This document shows positions 12,381-24,620 of a stretch of 64,000 nt of DNA, piece after piece; the first letter of the stretch is position 1, and each line of letters starts with the position of its first letter. The stretch spans positions 43,899,598 through 43,963,597 of the forward strand of contig CM043962.1 in NCBI GenBank assembly GCA_014529385.2, written 5' to 3'. Position numbers and translations under genes: made by a program. This stretch comes from Adiantum capillus-veneris. Its lineage: Eukaryota > Streptophyta > Polypodiopsida > Polypodiales > Pteridaceae. Under the pieces are notes generated by a model. The model was not told the DNA's origin, did no database searches, and saw only the letters and a list, made by a program, of their open reading frames with translations.

Positions 12381-12789
12381 AGATCCCGTTGCACTCAGTA
12401 GTCCAAAGTTAGTGTTTTTTCCATATTAGCTAATAAACTGAGTTCTAACTATCCAAATGACTTGAAAATTGAAAATAAAGCTCAAAAGGAACTAGGGAAA
12501 CTCTGCATGTGCTCACAATAGCTTTCTACAACTTGTCTGTTTTTTGTGAAACTTGGTGGGCTGGTGGCCCTTGACCTGTGCAACATGGCTATGTGATTGA
12601 AATTGGGTTTGGACATAAAAAAGTGCAATTCTGGGCAGATTTAGGATTTTGGCACACAAATGGGTAGGATGTCCTCAACAGGTGGCAAATGATATTCAAA
12701 TGGGTTGAAAGTTGATATACAGGCTTCTTATACCATGTTAATGGCTTCCATGAAGTTGATTCTTGCACAGTAGGTCAAAATCATACTGG

Positions 12790-12813
12790 AGACATCCTAC
12801 GCGTAGGATGTCT
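12790..12813. repeat. Palindrome copy 1 (perfect)
   Basis: A perfect 24-bp palindrome with half-site AGACATCCTACG followed by its reverse complement. Confidence 0.95.
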
Positions 12814-13074
12814 TTTTCATCAAAATGACTTGAAGTTGGTTCTGGGGTTAGCTCTTGGCATGTGGAACATGGCCCTGCTCTTGGATTTTGAGTTGGACAA
12901 GAATTGGTGTTGGTTAGAGCATGTGTAGTGTTTTTAAGTTCAAATAGTGCATCTTGGAGGTGTTGGGGGCCAAATGTGGTGGGAATGGCTTGAAACTTGA
13001 TATATGAGCTTAGGAAGGTGTTATAAAGAGATCTAGAACTCAAAAATGCCAGCTGGGGGCCAAATTGGTCATTT

Positions 13075-13098
13075 AGACATCCTACGCATAGGATGTCT
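13075..13098. repeat. Palindrome copy 2
   Basis: Same 24-bp motif with one mismatched pair at the centre (left half AGACATCCTACG, right half starting CATAGGATG). Confidence 0.95.
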
Positions 13099-13336
13099 AT
13101 TTCATCATTTTTCTCATATGACCCCACAGATAGCTTGGCAATGAGCTCATGAGTATATTGTGCAAGTTTCATGTGATTTGGATTAGTTTTGGTAGGTCTA
13201 TGGCCCATTATTGCCTCTATGCTCTGACTTCGCGTTTTTTTGGTGCATATGAGGTTAACTTTTGTCCAAATGTGATGAAACTTGGTGGCTAGCATGTACA
13301 GGCTATTCAGAAGTTTGGTGCCCAGATTTGGCCTTG

Positions 13337-13359
13337 AGACATCTACGCGTACGATGTCT
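13337..13359. repeat. Palindrome copy 3 (degenerate)
   Basis: 23-bp version starting AGACATCTACGCG and ending GATGTCT; one C is missing and one base is changed. Confidence 0.85.
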
Positions 13360-15141
13360 CCTGATGAAATTTATGTGGGAAGTGCTACTGGTGCTTGCCC
13401 TGAGTCCCCCTGAGTCCCTTTTAAGCCCTATTTCAACAAAAAAGTCAAATAGATAGAAAGAAACTCCCTGTGTGGATTTCAGAGCCTCCGAGCCGTTTTC
13501 TGAATCTTGGAGTGCTTTTTGGCGATGAAATTTCTTGATGTTGGTCTCCATAGCTTCACGGTCCCCTGGGGATCCTTGCCATATGGTTTTTGTCGACTTT
13601 GGCTTCATTGGAGCTCCGTTTGGCAATTTGTCGCTCTGGAAGCACCCGTGGTTGCGTTTACATGTTGTCGATGACTTGTGATGGTCTACCACCATAGGAA
13701 TTGGTTGTTGATGGTCTAGGAAAGCCGCTAGTGAAGTTTGGTGGCAAACGGACAGACGGTTTGGCCGTGAGAGCTATTTGACGCTTTGTGTGTCTGATGT
13801 CGTTTCTGAAGTTTAGTGCTGCTTCGGGTCACCTTATGGCCATGTGGGCTATATAGACTTGTCAAGCATGTCGAGATGCTCCTCCCCATTAGTTTTGGTA
13901 GCATTTGGGCGCTTTTCCGCCGATTTACCATTTGGTGGCCTCTTGCAGGGCTGTAGAAGTTAGGGTTTTTTCCGATGGTTTTCTACCTCCTTTGGGCATT
14001 CAAAAGTGGTCTCCTATGCTAGGGTAAGCCGCCGATGAAGTCTCATTGCTTTTGGGTTAGCCGTTGGGTGGTTACTTCTACCTGTAGGTCTCTACTGCCC
14101 TCTTCCCGTGTGAACCCTACGCTAGTTTTCGCGACAAAACAACATACATGCGCGAAAAGCTCAAGGTGGTGAGCCTACCTCTCATGTCTGGAGCCTATCG
14201 GGTGGTCGTGCGCGTTGTAGAAGCCGCTGGAAGTCCCGTTCGCTCTAGATGGCAAGAACTCTCTCTCAAAAGACAATAGTAGAAATGAGCTTAACATGGA
14301 GTGAAAAAATCTTATAATGGGGGTCCCCGAACCACTTTCCATGAAATTTGACATGTGCTCCCAACTTCTTGCGAGATGTGGTTTAGGCTAAAAATTTTTC
14401 TGATTTGGACTTCATTTGCCCAGTTTCCGAGAAATTTGACGTTTCGGTTAAAATCTGGCCAAAACACGCTTTCCGCTCCATTCACATAATTGCACCCCGA
14501 TTGTACCATAGGTTGTCCTACAATCATTGATTATCCCCATATTTTTTGTTTTTCATTACGGCCGTTTTTCACCTGCTTTTTGTAATTTTGAAGTTTTTCT
14601 GCCGATAATTAGTAAAATTAAAAATAAAATAGCAAAGTAAATCCAAAAAATCCCCAAAAATCATAATAACTCAAAAACATCACCACAAAACACTATATAC
14701 ACTCACATGCAATTTTCATGGCTGGATTTCTCCGTTTTACCAATATTTTGCTCCAAAAATGGCTATTTTTACCTATATACACACACATAGGGACTTGATT
14801 TGGCGTTTGGCCCCATATACTTGTAGATTCATGCTATATAAGGGCATATGTACTTGGGTTAGTCCAAAAAATTTCGCAATCAAACGACAACCCTCTAAAA
14901 TAGTCGAAAAACATGTCCTTTTTTTTGCTCTTTTTGCCATTGGGTCCGCATTTGAGAATGCCTCCCTCCCCTCCTAGCCGGAGTCCTCCCGGACGACAAG
15001 GTATCGCCTCGGTGTATGTGCCGTGTATGGAGTAAAAAATTATGCTAATGCTTGGCCGTGTAATGTGGACCTATATGATGCATACTCGGTCAATGCATGG
15101 AAAAATTAATGCTGTGCAAGAGGAGGGTATAAGCAAGATGC

Positions 15142-16373
15142 TTATTGGCATTTTCCGTCGAGATTTCCTGTTTGTTGTTGATTTGGTTGGTGGATTTTCT
15201 TTGCAAGTAAAAGTTGTAACTCTACCGCTCTCTGTTTGATCGTCTTTCGTGCAAAAGGCGCTTGGTTTGCCACTACTGTCGATATGGCCACGGTCGTCTC
15301 CTTAGAGAGAATTGTCGTGGCTGAATTGGCCATAGTCTTTGTCTCTTTTGCTTTCCATTTGTAGCTTTGTTTTGGAGGTTTTTGTAGGTTTATTGCTACT
15401 TCTGCGGTTGTCATTGTTGTGCTACTGATTGGCACCCACATTGATCGGTTTTCCGGTTTCATATGTAGTGTGTGTCTGCATGCCGATCTTGCTTGTACTG
15501 AAGGGAGTTCCTGTTGCTTTGGTTTCGGGTACCAAATGCAACTCGCATTTAAGTTGGTACCGAGCATTCTCTTTGGGATCCATATCTTTTTTATTCCCTT
15601 GTTTTTTGGTTGGACTGTGTGCTTTTGTTGACTTCTTCTGTTGTATTGTGGTTTGTTTGCCATGTCGCCTCTATCCTTCCGCACTCATACTTGTTTGTCG
15701 CGTGTTGCTAACTTTGATCTTGACACTGCGGTCTGTGTTGTTTTATGTTTGTAGTGAACATGGTTGGTAGTTCCATGTTTGTTTTCCATGGGTGTCGTGT
15801 TGTTCTTTAGTGGCACCCATCCTTTTGGTTCTTTATCCAGTGATTGTGGTGCTGCTATCTGGTTTTTTCGGGGTTGCTGAGCAAAGGCTACCACCTGTTG
15901 TTCTTGTGCATGCTGAATTTGGACTACATCGGCCTTCCAATCTATCTGCACATTATACTCTTTTTGCCAAGGTTGTCCCAACAACATGGGGTGTTGTGAT
16001 CCTCAACCACATAAAACTTGTGTGGGTAAATATATTGATGTACTTGTACATGCAATATAATCTAGCCCAATGTTGTCAGCAAATGTGATGTACTACTTTC
16101 CAGCACTTGTGGAGTAGGATGTAGTTGATCTTTGGGTTTGAGTTGTTTGTATAATCTGTAAGAGATTAGATTTGCTTGAGCTCTAGAATCAAGCAATGCC
16201 GTCGATTCAACTTGATTGCTACCCACTTTGACTGCAATTATTGGCTCCATTGTGTCTTCATCAAAATTCGTTAGTCGAATAGCATTTATTCTCAACGGTG
16301 ATCCACATTGTTGTTGTTGTTGTAGAAGCCGTTTTTTTGCAATGCGTTCTTTTGCTTCTGCTTGGGCCTCTTC
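15142..16373 (-). pseudogene. Second retropepsin-like domain fused downstream of integrase
   Basis: Continues in the integrase frame after a TGA at 16374. A charged, Gln-rich linker (EEAQAEAKERIAKKR) leads into PIIAVKVGSNQVESTALLDS then RAQANLISYRLYKQL. This matches retropepsin D-S-G-A-x-x-x-x-I, except the catalytic Gly is Arg (codon at 16182-16184), which should inactivate it. After a TAG (16062) and a frameshift near 15990, MLLGQPWQKEYNVQIDW gives the distal I-L-G-x-P-W motif. The tail to 15142 is Lys/Gln/Thr-rich with a stop at 15685. A complete retropepsin fold after integrase is not the usual Ty3 order. Alternative: a fused or nested remnant of another element, but the frame is continuous with integrase. 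Confidence 0.65.
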
Positions 16374-18161
16374 TCATATCCTTTGTTTCTCCTTCATCCG
16401 TTGTTTTTCTTGATGGATTTGTTGAAGCATATCCTGTGTTAGTAGTAAATGATATTTGTTTAATCGACACCCACCAATCCAATTTGTCATTTCTTCACGT
16501 GCTAATGTAGCAAGCTTAACAGCTCCACTTTGTGATAAGTCACTAATCACAAAGGGTCCCATCCCTCGCTTTTTAAGTTTCTTGGCATGTTGCTTCAAGG
16601 TATAAACAAGTACATAATCACCCGTTTTGAGCTCTTTCATGCGCACATGCTTGTCAAAAAACTCTTTTTGTCTTCTCTTTTTAGCATAGATCGAAGCTAT
16701 AGCTCTCAATCGAAGTTCATGTAGCTTTTCAAGATCATCTATTCTTGAAGAGAGCTCATGCCCTGTCCATTCTAAGCGTTTTGCTACTCGTAGAGTTGGA
16801 ATTAAAAACTCTATGGATAATATAGCGTTTAGACCAATCACCATGTTGTACGGTGTTGTTCCTATTGATGTTTTGTAAGCTACCCTGTATGCCCATAGTG
16901 TTGAGTGTAACTGTTGATCCCAGTCTGTCCTTGACTCTGATACAATTTTAGTCAGAACAGTGCACAGTGTTTTATTTGTGGCCTCAGTTTGTCCATTTGC
17001 CTGTGGATGATATGGAGCAGATTTTCTATGTATGACCATGAATTCCTCTAGCAGATATTCAATGACTTCATTAAGAAAATGTGTTCCTTGATCACTGACA
17101 AGTTCTATTGGTAATCTGTATCGTAAAAATACATTTTCATACAAAAATTGTGCAGTGCTTCTTGCGTCTGCTTTTTGTGTTGCCTTGGCTTCCGTCCATT
17201 TTGTGTATTGGGTATGAGTGCGATATGCAGGGGGTGAAATAGGTCCCACAAAATCAATGCCCCATTTTGCAAATTCCCTTGCTCCCATCATTGGCCGTAG
17301 TGACATCTCATCTCTCTTTATTGGCACCTTGGTGTACTAACATGCGTCACAACGCTTTACAAACTCCTCAGCATCCATATGCAATGTAGGCCACCATATT
17401 TTTTTTGCGGTTAAGATAATTTTTGCCGTCTTATCGCTTGAAAAATGCCCTCCACTTATTCCTCCATGTGCGTGTTCTAGAATCAGCAGGTATTCACTTT
17501 CACTTGCACAGATTCTAAGTTGATTGTCATTTCCTCGCTTATAGAGCTGATTCCCAATTAAATTAAAGTCGCGAGCCTCTAGCTCTATAGCCCTTTTCCG
17601 TGCTTTCGTTATGTTTTCAGGAAATGTCCTTGTTGTTAAGAAATCAATGATATATTGACTCCATGCAGGTGCAATGTTTACCTGAAACAATGTCGTGTGA
17701 TCCATTGGTCGTTTGGCACTACATATAGTACACTTGTTAACATAAGTATGTGTGTCAGCATACATAGTTGGCCAAAAAACTCCTAATTGTTTCAGTTGTT
17801 GGTGTGTTTTCATTGTTAAACAATGAAATGCACAATACCTGATGTGTGCTTCTTCAAGATAACACTCGAATTCCTCCGGATTTATACATAATCGTAGAAT
17901 TTGGTCCGATCCTAGATGATAGAGTCGTTCTGCAATCAACTGGAAGTTTTTTGTTTGTCGAATTGTTTGTTGTTTGGATCTGTCTTCCTTGTTATCAAAT
18001 CTACCTCCAAAGAAAAGAATACTAACAATTTCTTGAGACCATTTGGGTATCATTTCAATATTGAAAAGATAAGCATCAGGTATGTCATCATCTACTCCTT
18101 CAGTAGTCCATACCTCTCGTAATGATCGTTTTAGTTCTTGGTATTTCTTTTTGCGCTCCAC
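16374..18161 (-). pseudogene. Integrase with two zinc-binding modules and DDE core
   Basis: Minus strand, from 18161. Two tandem modules each read ...LIxxxLYxxG...LRxC, His-x6-His, WPT, Cys-x2-Cys: first with CTIC near 17720, second ending CDAC near 17340. The core follows: WGIDFVGP (first Asp near 17254), LVSDQGTHFLNEV (second Asp) and PYHPQANGQTEATNKTL (Glu). The C-terminal part is basic (VYTLKQHAKKLKKRGMGPFV). A TAG at 17337 interrupts just after the second Cys pair, where a Gln is usual. Between YRTHTQ and YTKWTEAKAT about eight residues usual in the core strand are missing, so the core is shortened. Integrase inserts element cDNA into chromosomes; this copy is inactive as written. Confidence 0.85.
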
Positions 18162-19331
18162 TTTGGTCCACTCTGGGTCTTTTGTTTTTTCCTGTTTTGA
18201 TTGTTGAGATTTTTTTGATTTTTGTTTTTGTTTTAGCTTTCTGTACTTGTTTTATTTCCTCTTGCGTTCCTTCCCTTCGAAATTTTGAGAATCTTCCTGA
18301 TATATGGTCTTTTACAAAATCCTCTGCTTTGACAAGCATTAGATACTAAGTTTTATCTTTTATCCTGGGCATAGGGTTCTCTCTCATTTTGTTTTCTACT
18401 CGTTTTTTCCTATAGCGTTCCTGGCGTCTAGGGTGTTGATTGGCAAAATCATAAAACTTGATATTCGTTGTTTTCTCCCCATGCTCGCTTGAGCTGTCCG
18501 AACACTCGTTATCAGCATCGTTATTTACCTCCAGATGCTCAGAGGAGTTATAAAACTCTTCTTGTTGTGGTGGTTCTACAATCTTATCTTCTGCTGGTAT
18601 AAGGCTTACCATGTAATAGGGTAGCACATCATAGCCATCCTTATCATAAAATTTTGTCGTTGGGCTATCTGTAATGGTACAGACATCCACTGTTGCTAGT
18701 ATGTGTTCCCATTCCAGAGGTTCTAAGGCATCTTCAGGAAAGGGTTCCAGAATATAATCCTTGTCCTCAATAGCTCTTTCTAAAACACATTCCTCTCTTT
18801 TTAAGTTCCCACAATGTGAAGCTCCGCACATCCATAGCTGTTTTTTTTTCCCTAACCATGCTGGGAGTTCGGACCCTGCCAATGTAGCTGAATCAAACTC
18901 TTCCACTGGTGTCTGGTTAACATCTTTGTAACTATGGTCTTTTAGGTGTATTTTAGTTGTAGTCTCGCCATGTCTGAGGTATATGTGGTCGTAACCCCAA
19001 TCCTGGACCATCTTTAATTGTCTCATGAATGGTCTTCCCAATATGATCTCGTAATTGTTCTTTTTGTCGAAATCGACTATTGCAAATGTATGCTCATACT
19101 CAATTCCGCACGAGGTGACAATTATTTTTTCTAAAAGTCCTAGAGGTTTTCCATGAACCCATCTGCCAGTTGCAATTTCATTCTGGTAGCTCTCAAAGCT
19201 GGTTTTTCCCATTTTTTCCACATTTCCTTGGTGGCAATAGCGACTCCTGCTCCACTATCAAGAATAGCTTTGGAAACTACTCCTTAGAATTCTACTGGTA
19301 GTGTGGTATTTCCATCTTCTCCCTCGCAATA
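18100..19331 (-). pseudogene. Retropepsin (first protease) and linker; RT missing
   Basis: KAILDSGAGVAIATKEMW carries the catalytic D-S-G (codons at 19251-19259), and NNYEIILGRPFMRQLKMV is the distal I-L-G-x-P-F. A TAA lies just before the catalytic motif, and the frame shifts in an A-run near 19212-19217. The distal part is acidic. After a TAG at 18346 comes a Lys-rich linker to about 18100, with a further shift near 18130. At that point the frame passes straight to the integrase zinc module. Reverse transcriptase and RNase H, normally about 650 codons here, are absent, with no spacer left behind. Confidence 0.75.
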
Positions 19332-22300
19332 TTATCCAACCTTGTTTAAAGGTACTGGCCTAGTGTTTAGTTGAGGCTTGTCCAATTCTCTAATCCCTTC
19401 TTGAAGCTTCGAGGTGGGGTCTTTTACTCCAAATTTTTCTAAGCATTTACCTACGGTGGTCCACATGTTTGGTCGTAGCCTTAGGAGTTCGGCTAATGTG
19501 ATTGTGCATGCCACAGGGGTAGACAATAACTCAATCAACCCTTGTGAATCCATCACTCTGCTAGAAGAAAGTCTTTGAGATGGGATTTCTCTCACCTCAG
19601 ACTTGGCTTCATACTCCCCTAGGTAAGAGGGTAGAGTTTTTAGTGAGTCTGGTTGGCTGTGCTCCGAACTAATTGATCCCTAGTCTCCCCCTTGTAAATG
19701 CATATCAAAGTTCATTTGTGATCTTGCCTCAAATTCTTCAATAGGAGGTAAGATCTCATTTTTCTCTTTTCTCGTGCTATTCATTTGGTAGCTCACTCGG
19801 TTAGCTTCCTTGGCATCACGGATTTGTTTCCACATGCCATCTAGACCGTTACAATCCTTACCCATTTCTACCAATGTTTTAGGCTAGACACCATCACTTG
19901 TCTCATCTGTTGTATTTGGCACTATGATAGGTTCTCTCCTAGACTCAGACGCAGTCATGAGTCTCTCCTTTGTGTCTACTTGTTTCTCTATAGTTGGTTT
20001 GATAGGGGTTGGAGCTGGTACTTCGTGCCAACTTGCAGGTTTACCAAGCGGGTTTTCTATAAAGGATTGAGCTGTTTCAATCATCTTTCGACACATTTCC
20101 AACCTCTATTTTTCTATTTCGGCATATGGATAAGTCATCCATCTTTGCTCTTGGGTTTGGTTGTTTTTGAGTCTGGCTTCGTAAGCTTTTAAAAGTGCGT
20201 CTAACTGCTCATTTACCTTTTCTGCCAACACTGATCCTCCTGATCCTGCACTTTTGGGTTCTGCTATTTCCTTGGGTGCTATGGTTGCCGCAGTGTGTGG
20301 GCTTAGACTAGCTAGATCCTCTAACCGCTCTAATCTCTCCTTTGTGTGTTTTAACTCCTTGGATAGAGCCGTTTGCTCTCGTTCTCTCTTGGCTTTCATA
20401 CGCGTCTTTCTAGCTTTCCAAGTGCTTCTCTGATTTTTCATTTTTGAACTTGGGGCATCGGTTTTTGGCTCTTCAATTATGGGTTCATTCGTCATTCTTT
20501 GAGCTTGGGATCGTGTCACTGCCTGAATAGGTATTACTGTCTCGTTTTATGACCCTCCACTGGAAGGCGCTGCATCCAGCATGTTCAAGGTAGTTTTTGC
20601 TCCTTTGCTCGGGTTCTTAGGGCAATCAGGAATCAAATGAGTAATTTCACACTCGGTGCAATATGCGTTGACTCTAATGATTTCATCATGAGGACAGTCT
20701 CTTAGCCAATGGTCTCCACCACACTTGTAGCAGGGTCCCTTAGGCTGTGTGAGGTGCTCCTTGAGCTCCTCTTTGTTGGTATGCATGTCTCTACCTGCCC
20801 ATGCCTCCGTTGGATATGAACAAAAATGTTCGTTCATCCAAGCTCTATCTTCCTTCTCCTGCTGCCTGTGCAGCTGTTGGTGGTCCTGCACTTCCTATCA
20901 TGCTCCATGGTTCTGGCGTTGGGGGTTCTTTCGATGGATAATAGACAGGATTTGCAGCATATCCATTGGGATATTCATAATATGCATGCATAGGTACCAA
21001 AGCCTTCTCCTCTGGTTCGGTTAATGTTGGTGTGTATCTTATGCCGACTGGTCGTAATCCTGGTAGGGGTGGTTGCTGCCCCAACACTGGTTGTGGTCTT
21101 TCTACACCTACAGGTCCTGGTAGGTTGCCTGCTTGATACCTAGGCATCGGTGGAAGTTGAGGAGATGCTACCTGAGCCTGGGGAGCATAAGGTCATTCTC
21201 TCACATATCCCTTGTTATAATAACATTCCTCCGTCACATGGTTTGTCCATTTTTGTTCAATAGCACACCACTTTGGCCGTTTAGCCTGAGGTTTGGCGTA
21301 CAGGTTAATCTTTTTTACCACTTCCTCTACAAGCTGCTCCTGGCTTACAACTACTTCTCCTTTTGGTGCTGTCTTAGCGGACTTGCTTCCACTTTGTTGA
21401 GAGGATGAATCGTCATCAAGATCCTTGAATTCACACTCTTTGTAGACCGCACAATTGTCTACAAGGTAAAGAGCCTCCTTAGTCAACTCATTTAACGTCG
21501 TGCTCCTCTTCATATGTAAGTCCTTCTGGAGATCTGCATTCCTTAGTCCTTGAATAAATATAAGCATAAGTCTGGAATGAGTTGGCAGTTCTTCCACAGG
21601 ACAGAACTTAACATATCTTTTTAGTCGTAGGGCTGCCTTTCGCACAGACTCCCCTGCTTTCTATTTGAATTTATGGATTTGTGAGACTGTATTATGAGCT
21701 ATCCCCCTTTGTGAGGATTCTTCAATAAACTCCTCAAACACCTCCTCCATAGACTCAAAGTCTCTACGCTCCACAGAGTCAAACCAAGTAGCAGCATCCT
21801 CCTCTAGGGTTAGTCCAAACCCTGCAAATTGGGTAGGGAAGTCTAACACCTCTTCATCTCTAATTACACGCACAAAGGCTGCTACATGATCCCTAGGATA
21901 TCTATTTCCCGTGTATTTCTTGTTTACCCATTTTTGCACTTGAGAAGGTCTAATTCTACGATGGTCTACAAATCTCATCATTGGATCTCCTCGTCCTAAT
22001 TGATATACCTCCTCTGGCCTTCGGTAGTGGGCGGGTTCCTCTGCCAATGGTGCTCCTAAGCCGTAATTTCTAATGGTTTTTGCAAGAGATGGTTCATCTC
22101 GTCGAACTCGTTCTATGGGTGGTCTTCCAGGCTCTGTTGACCCTTGATTTTTTGGATTTCTCTCTCCTTGATACCGTGAATAGAGTGGTGGTTGTTGTAA
22201 ATCCCTTAGCCCTCGTGCGGCTTGATAACCATCTCGGTTTCGGTCTTGTTATAATGTTGCACCCTGTCGAAGCCATGCCTGCAATGATGGCTGAGTTGCT

Positions 22301-23379
22301 GGTTGGTTTTGGTAGTTGAACGCCTGTTGTCGGGTAGAATGTGAGGTCGCGTCGTACTCTTCTGAAAATGGATTTGTCGACTTGCTAGGGGTGTAGGTGA
22401 CCTTTGGCACTTTTTTGGGGGCATATGTTGATGTTTCTGGAACTGTTGCCTTTTCTACCTCCTCTGGGAGAATACATTTGTATTCTCGCCCGTACCTATC
22501 AACAAAAATGATATCCTTCCCCATAGCAATTTCATAAGAGAATAAGTAAAGAACCTTGTATTTGATTAATTCGTTTGGGTAGTGTTATTTGCAACAAAAG
22601 TAAGAGACTATTCCCTCGCTCTCATGCTTGTAAATCCCCACATTCTCATTATAAGTAGAGACCCTGGTTGTTTTATTATCATACATAAAAAGAGCTCCAG
22701 GTCGATCAATGTTTGGAGGTGGTTCTTGACTTTCTGAAACCATTTTTCCTTTCACCACGGTATCTCCATATCTATTGTAATCCTCAGGGTTACTAACTAT
22801 CAGATAGTGGTTCCCCTTTTCGTCCCGGAATCTATCTCCATCATCATAGACTTGAATTATCTCTGGTCTCTGAGCAGGCCTTTCTTTAGTACAAATACAC
22901 TTGCATCCTCGATAGTCAGAATAAACTAGGGCTCCCCTCGAGTTTGTTCCTTTTAAGAAGATTATAGTGAACTTGGAATCGTTCAAAGGATTTTGGGAGG
23001 TGCTTGCTCCTGGCATTGGTCCTTCATCGGAGAAACCTCATGGCTGTTGACTACCCATCATGAAGAAGGACTTATCTGATGAAGTGTCAGTATCACTACC
23101 TTCTAAGAAGATTATAGTGAACATGGAATCGTTCAAAGGATTTTGGGAGGTGCTTGCTCCTGGCATTGGTCCTTCATCGGAGAAACCTCCTGGCTATTGA
23201 CTACCCATCATGAAGAAGGACTTATCTGATGAAGTGTCAGTATCACTACCTTACTCAATGGTCGGTGCTAGGGGATCTAGCCTTGCCTGAGTTACACTCT
23301 CCTCGGTGGACACTAAGCTACCCTGATCACGTGCCACCTTTTGATCTCTAGGAATGTGTCTTCCCGATCTTAAATTCAT
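19332..23379 (-). pseudogene. Gag polyprotein of the 18.2-kb element
   Basis: Start chosen at ATG 23379 (MNLRSGRHIPRDQK), since the frame then stays continuous through repeated in-frame stops to the protease. The capsid-like part is 21193-22047 (DAATWFDSVERRDFESMEEV; LRLKRYVKFCPVEEL; LIFIQGLRNADLQKDL). Two zinc knuckles follow: CYKCGGDHWLRDC (about 20700-20735) and CTECEITHLIPDC (about 20630-20670). The C-terminal part (19332-20519) is charged and partly coiled coil. Stops in frame lie near 23251, 23194, 23038, 22585, 22249, 21661, 21193, 20547, 20106, 19884 and 19680; one frameshift lies near 20880. All but the one at 23038 would be repaired by CAA, CAG or CGA. Gag packages element RNA into virus-like particles. 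Confidence 0.82.
22951..23250 (-). repeat. 150-bp in-frame tandem duplication in gag
   Basis: Units 22951-23100 and 23101-23250 are almost identical and encode a 50-residue repeat including GFSDEGPMPGASTSQNPLND. At one site the left unit has CAG (23044-23046, minus) and the right unit TAG (23194-23196). At another the left has TGA (23038-23040) and the right GGA. Confidence 0.92.
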
Positions 23380-24065
23380 CAAACTTAGCAATGCAATTTA
23401 TCACAAATCCAACCACTCACCTGGCAAAGGATCAGTTTCTGCTGAACTTCTTGCTTTGCCGCTGAATATACATGTACACAAGCGTTTAATTTCGCAATCA
23501 AATCAAAGCATTTAACCGCTAGAGGTGATCTTAGTAATGATTGGTATAACTGGAGGGTTAACCCCAACCACTACTGTATTTTATACACTTCTGATGTTCT
23601 GGATTAGGTCTGCTAATTTGGAACTGTACTTTCCTCGAGTGTTGGTCAATTTACATGGAAAGACTTAATTCCGTCTTTGCTCCATCCAAAACAAGGTCCA
23701 ATTTCACTTCTGAAAGAAGTTCTGGAACTCTTAAGTCAATTGGAACATCACTCTATTTCCTTAGTCAGCTTTTGCTTTTCTCTTCACTAAGCCCCTGTAG
23801 ACATCGTGTAGAATCTCTCCTGCTGTTTTGCCTGGATTTTGCACCATAGATTTCCCTTGATGTGCTGAGTCCACAACTGTTTTTACTTTTTGATTTGGAC
23901 ACCTACAAGCTGGTCAATGGATCAGAAATCTATTCCAGCAGCCTGATGTTGGTTTGACCAGTAAAATCAATTCCAATTTGGACCAAAATTGATAGGAGGC
24001 TTGCCTCAGGCTATACAACACCCTGCTATGCCTACAGTCAGTTTTTGGCATCAATTTCATGCATT

Positions 24066-24089
24066 AGACATTCTACACGTAGCATGTCT
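24066..24089. repeat. Palindrome copy 4
   Basis: AGACATTCTACACG followed by TAGCATGTCT; same motif with a few mismatched pairs. Confidence 0.85.
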
Positions 24090-24190
24090 AACTGCTCAAA
24101 ATGGCTTCAAATGCAAAGCACAGACTCCTCTTAAGGTGCTGATCACTTTGGTATGCTCAAATCTGGGTTTGGAGTGCTAAATCACACAGA

Positions 24191-24214
24191 ACACATCCTA
24201 CACGTAGGATGTCA
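24191..24214. repeat. Palindrome copy 5
   Basis: Core CATCCTACACGTAGGATG with altered outer bases; the inner arms pair almost fully. Confidence 0.9.
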
Positions 24215-24620
24215 ATATGATCTGTTTGACCCCAAACTTGAACCACAACTTCCCCTTGATGTCAGCAACCCAGTGCTATGCTTAGATTTTGGTTTGGATT
24301 TCAAAAGACCCCAATTTTAGTTGTCCTAGCCTTTTTCAGTCAAAAATGCTAAAGTCTACTTAAAACCCAATTGAGATGAAACCTTCCTTAGGCACTCAAT
24401 AAATCATGCAGATCATGCTCATGCAGCCATCCTATGGTTTTGGTCTTAAAATAATGCCTTGGCACAATTTGGGTAGGATGTCTGGCAATTTCTATCTATC
24501 TGGCCTTATCCTGTCAAGATATGGTCAAATTTCCACTTTCCACGTGAAAATAGGGTAAAACCTACCTTCTGAACACACTAGTCAACTTAGAATTTCAAAA
24601 TTTCCACCAGATTACCCTGT

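Larger units (their letters stand above)
12381..15141. other. Non-coding spacer of the 18.2-kb element
   Basis: Between the second protease region and the extra ORF. No domain recognised; frames such as 12738-13295 and 13303-13695 lack motifs. The right part (13360-14270) is relatively GC-rich, 14520-14760 is AT-rich, and 12650-13360 holds three copies of the palindrome also found in the 5' leader. Confidence 0.5.

Noticed and set aside
15268-15315. Plus-strand CHYCRYGH...C resembling a zinc knuckle
   Set aside because: Spacing does not fit CX2CX4HX4C, the frame is short, and it lies opposite the element's coding strand.
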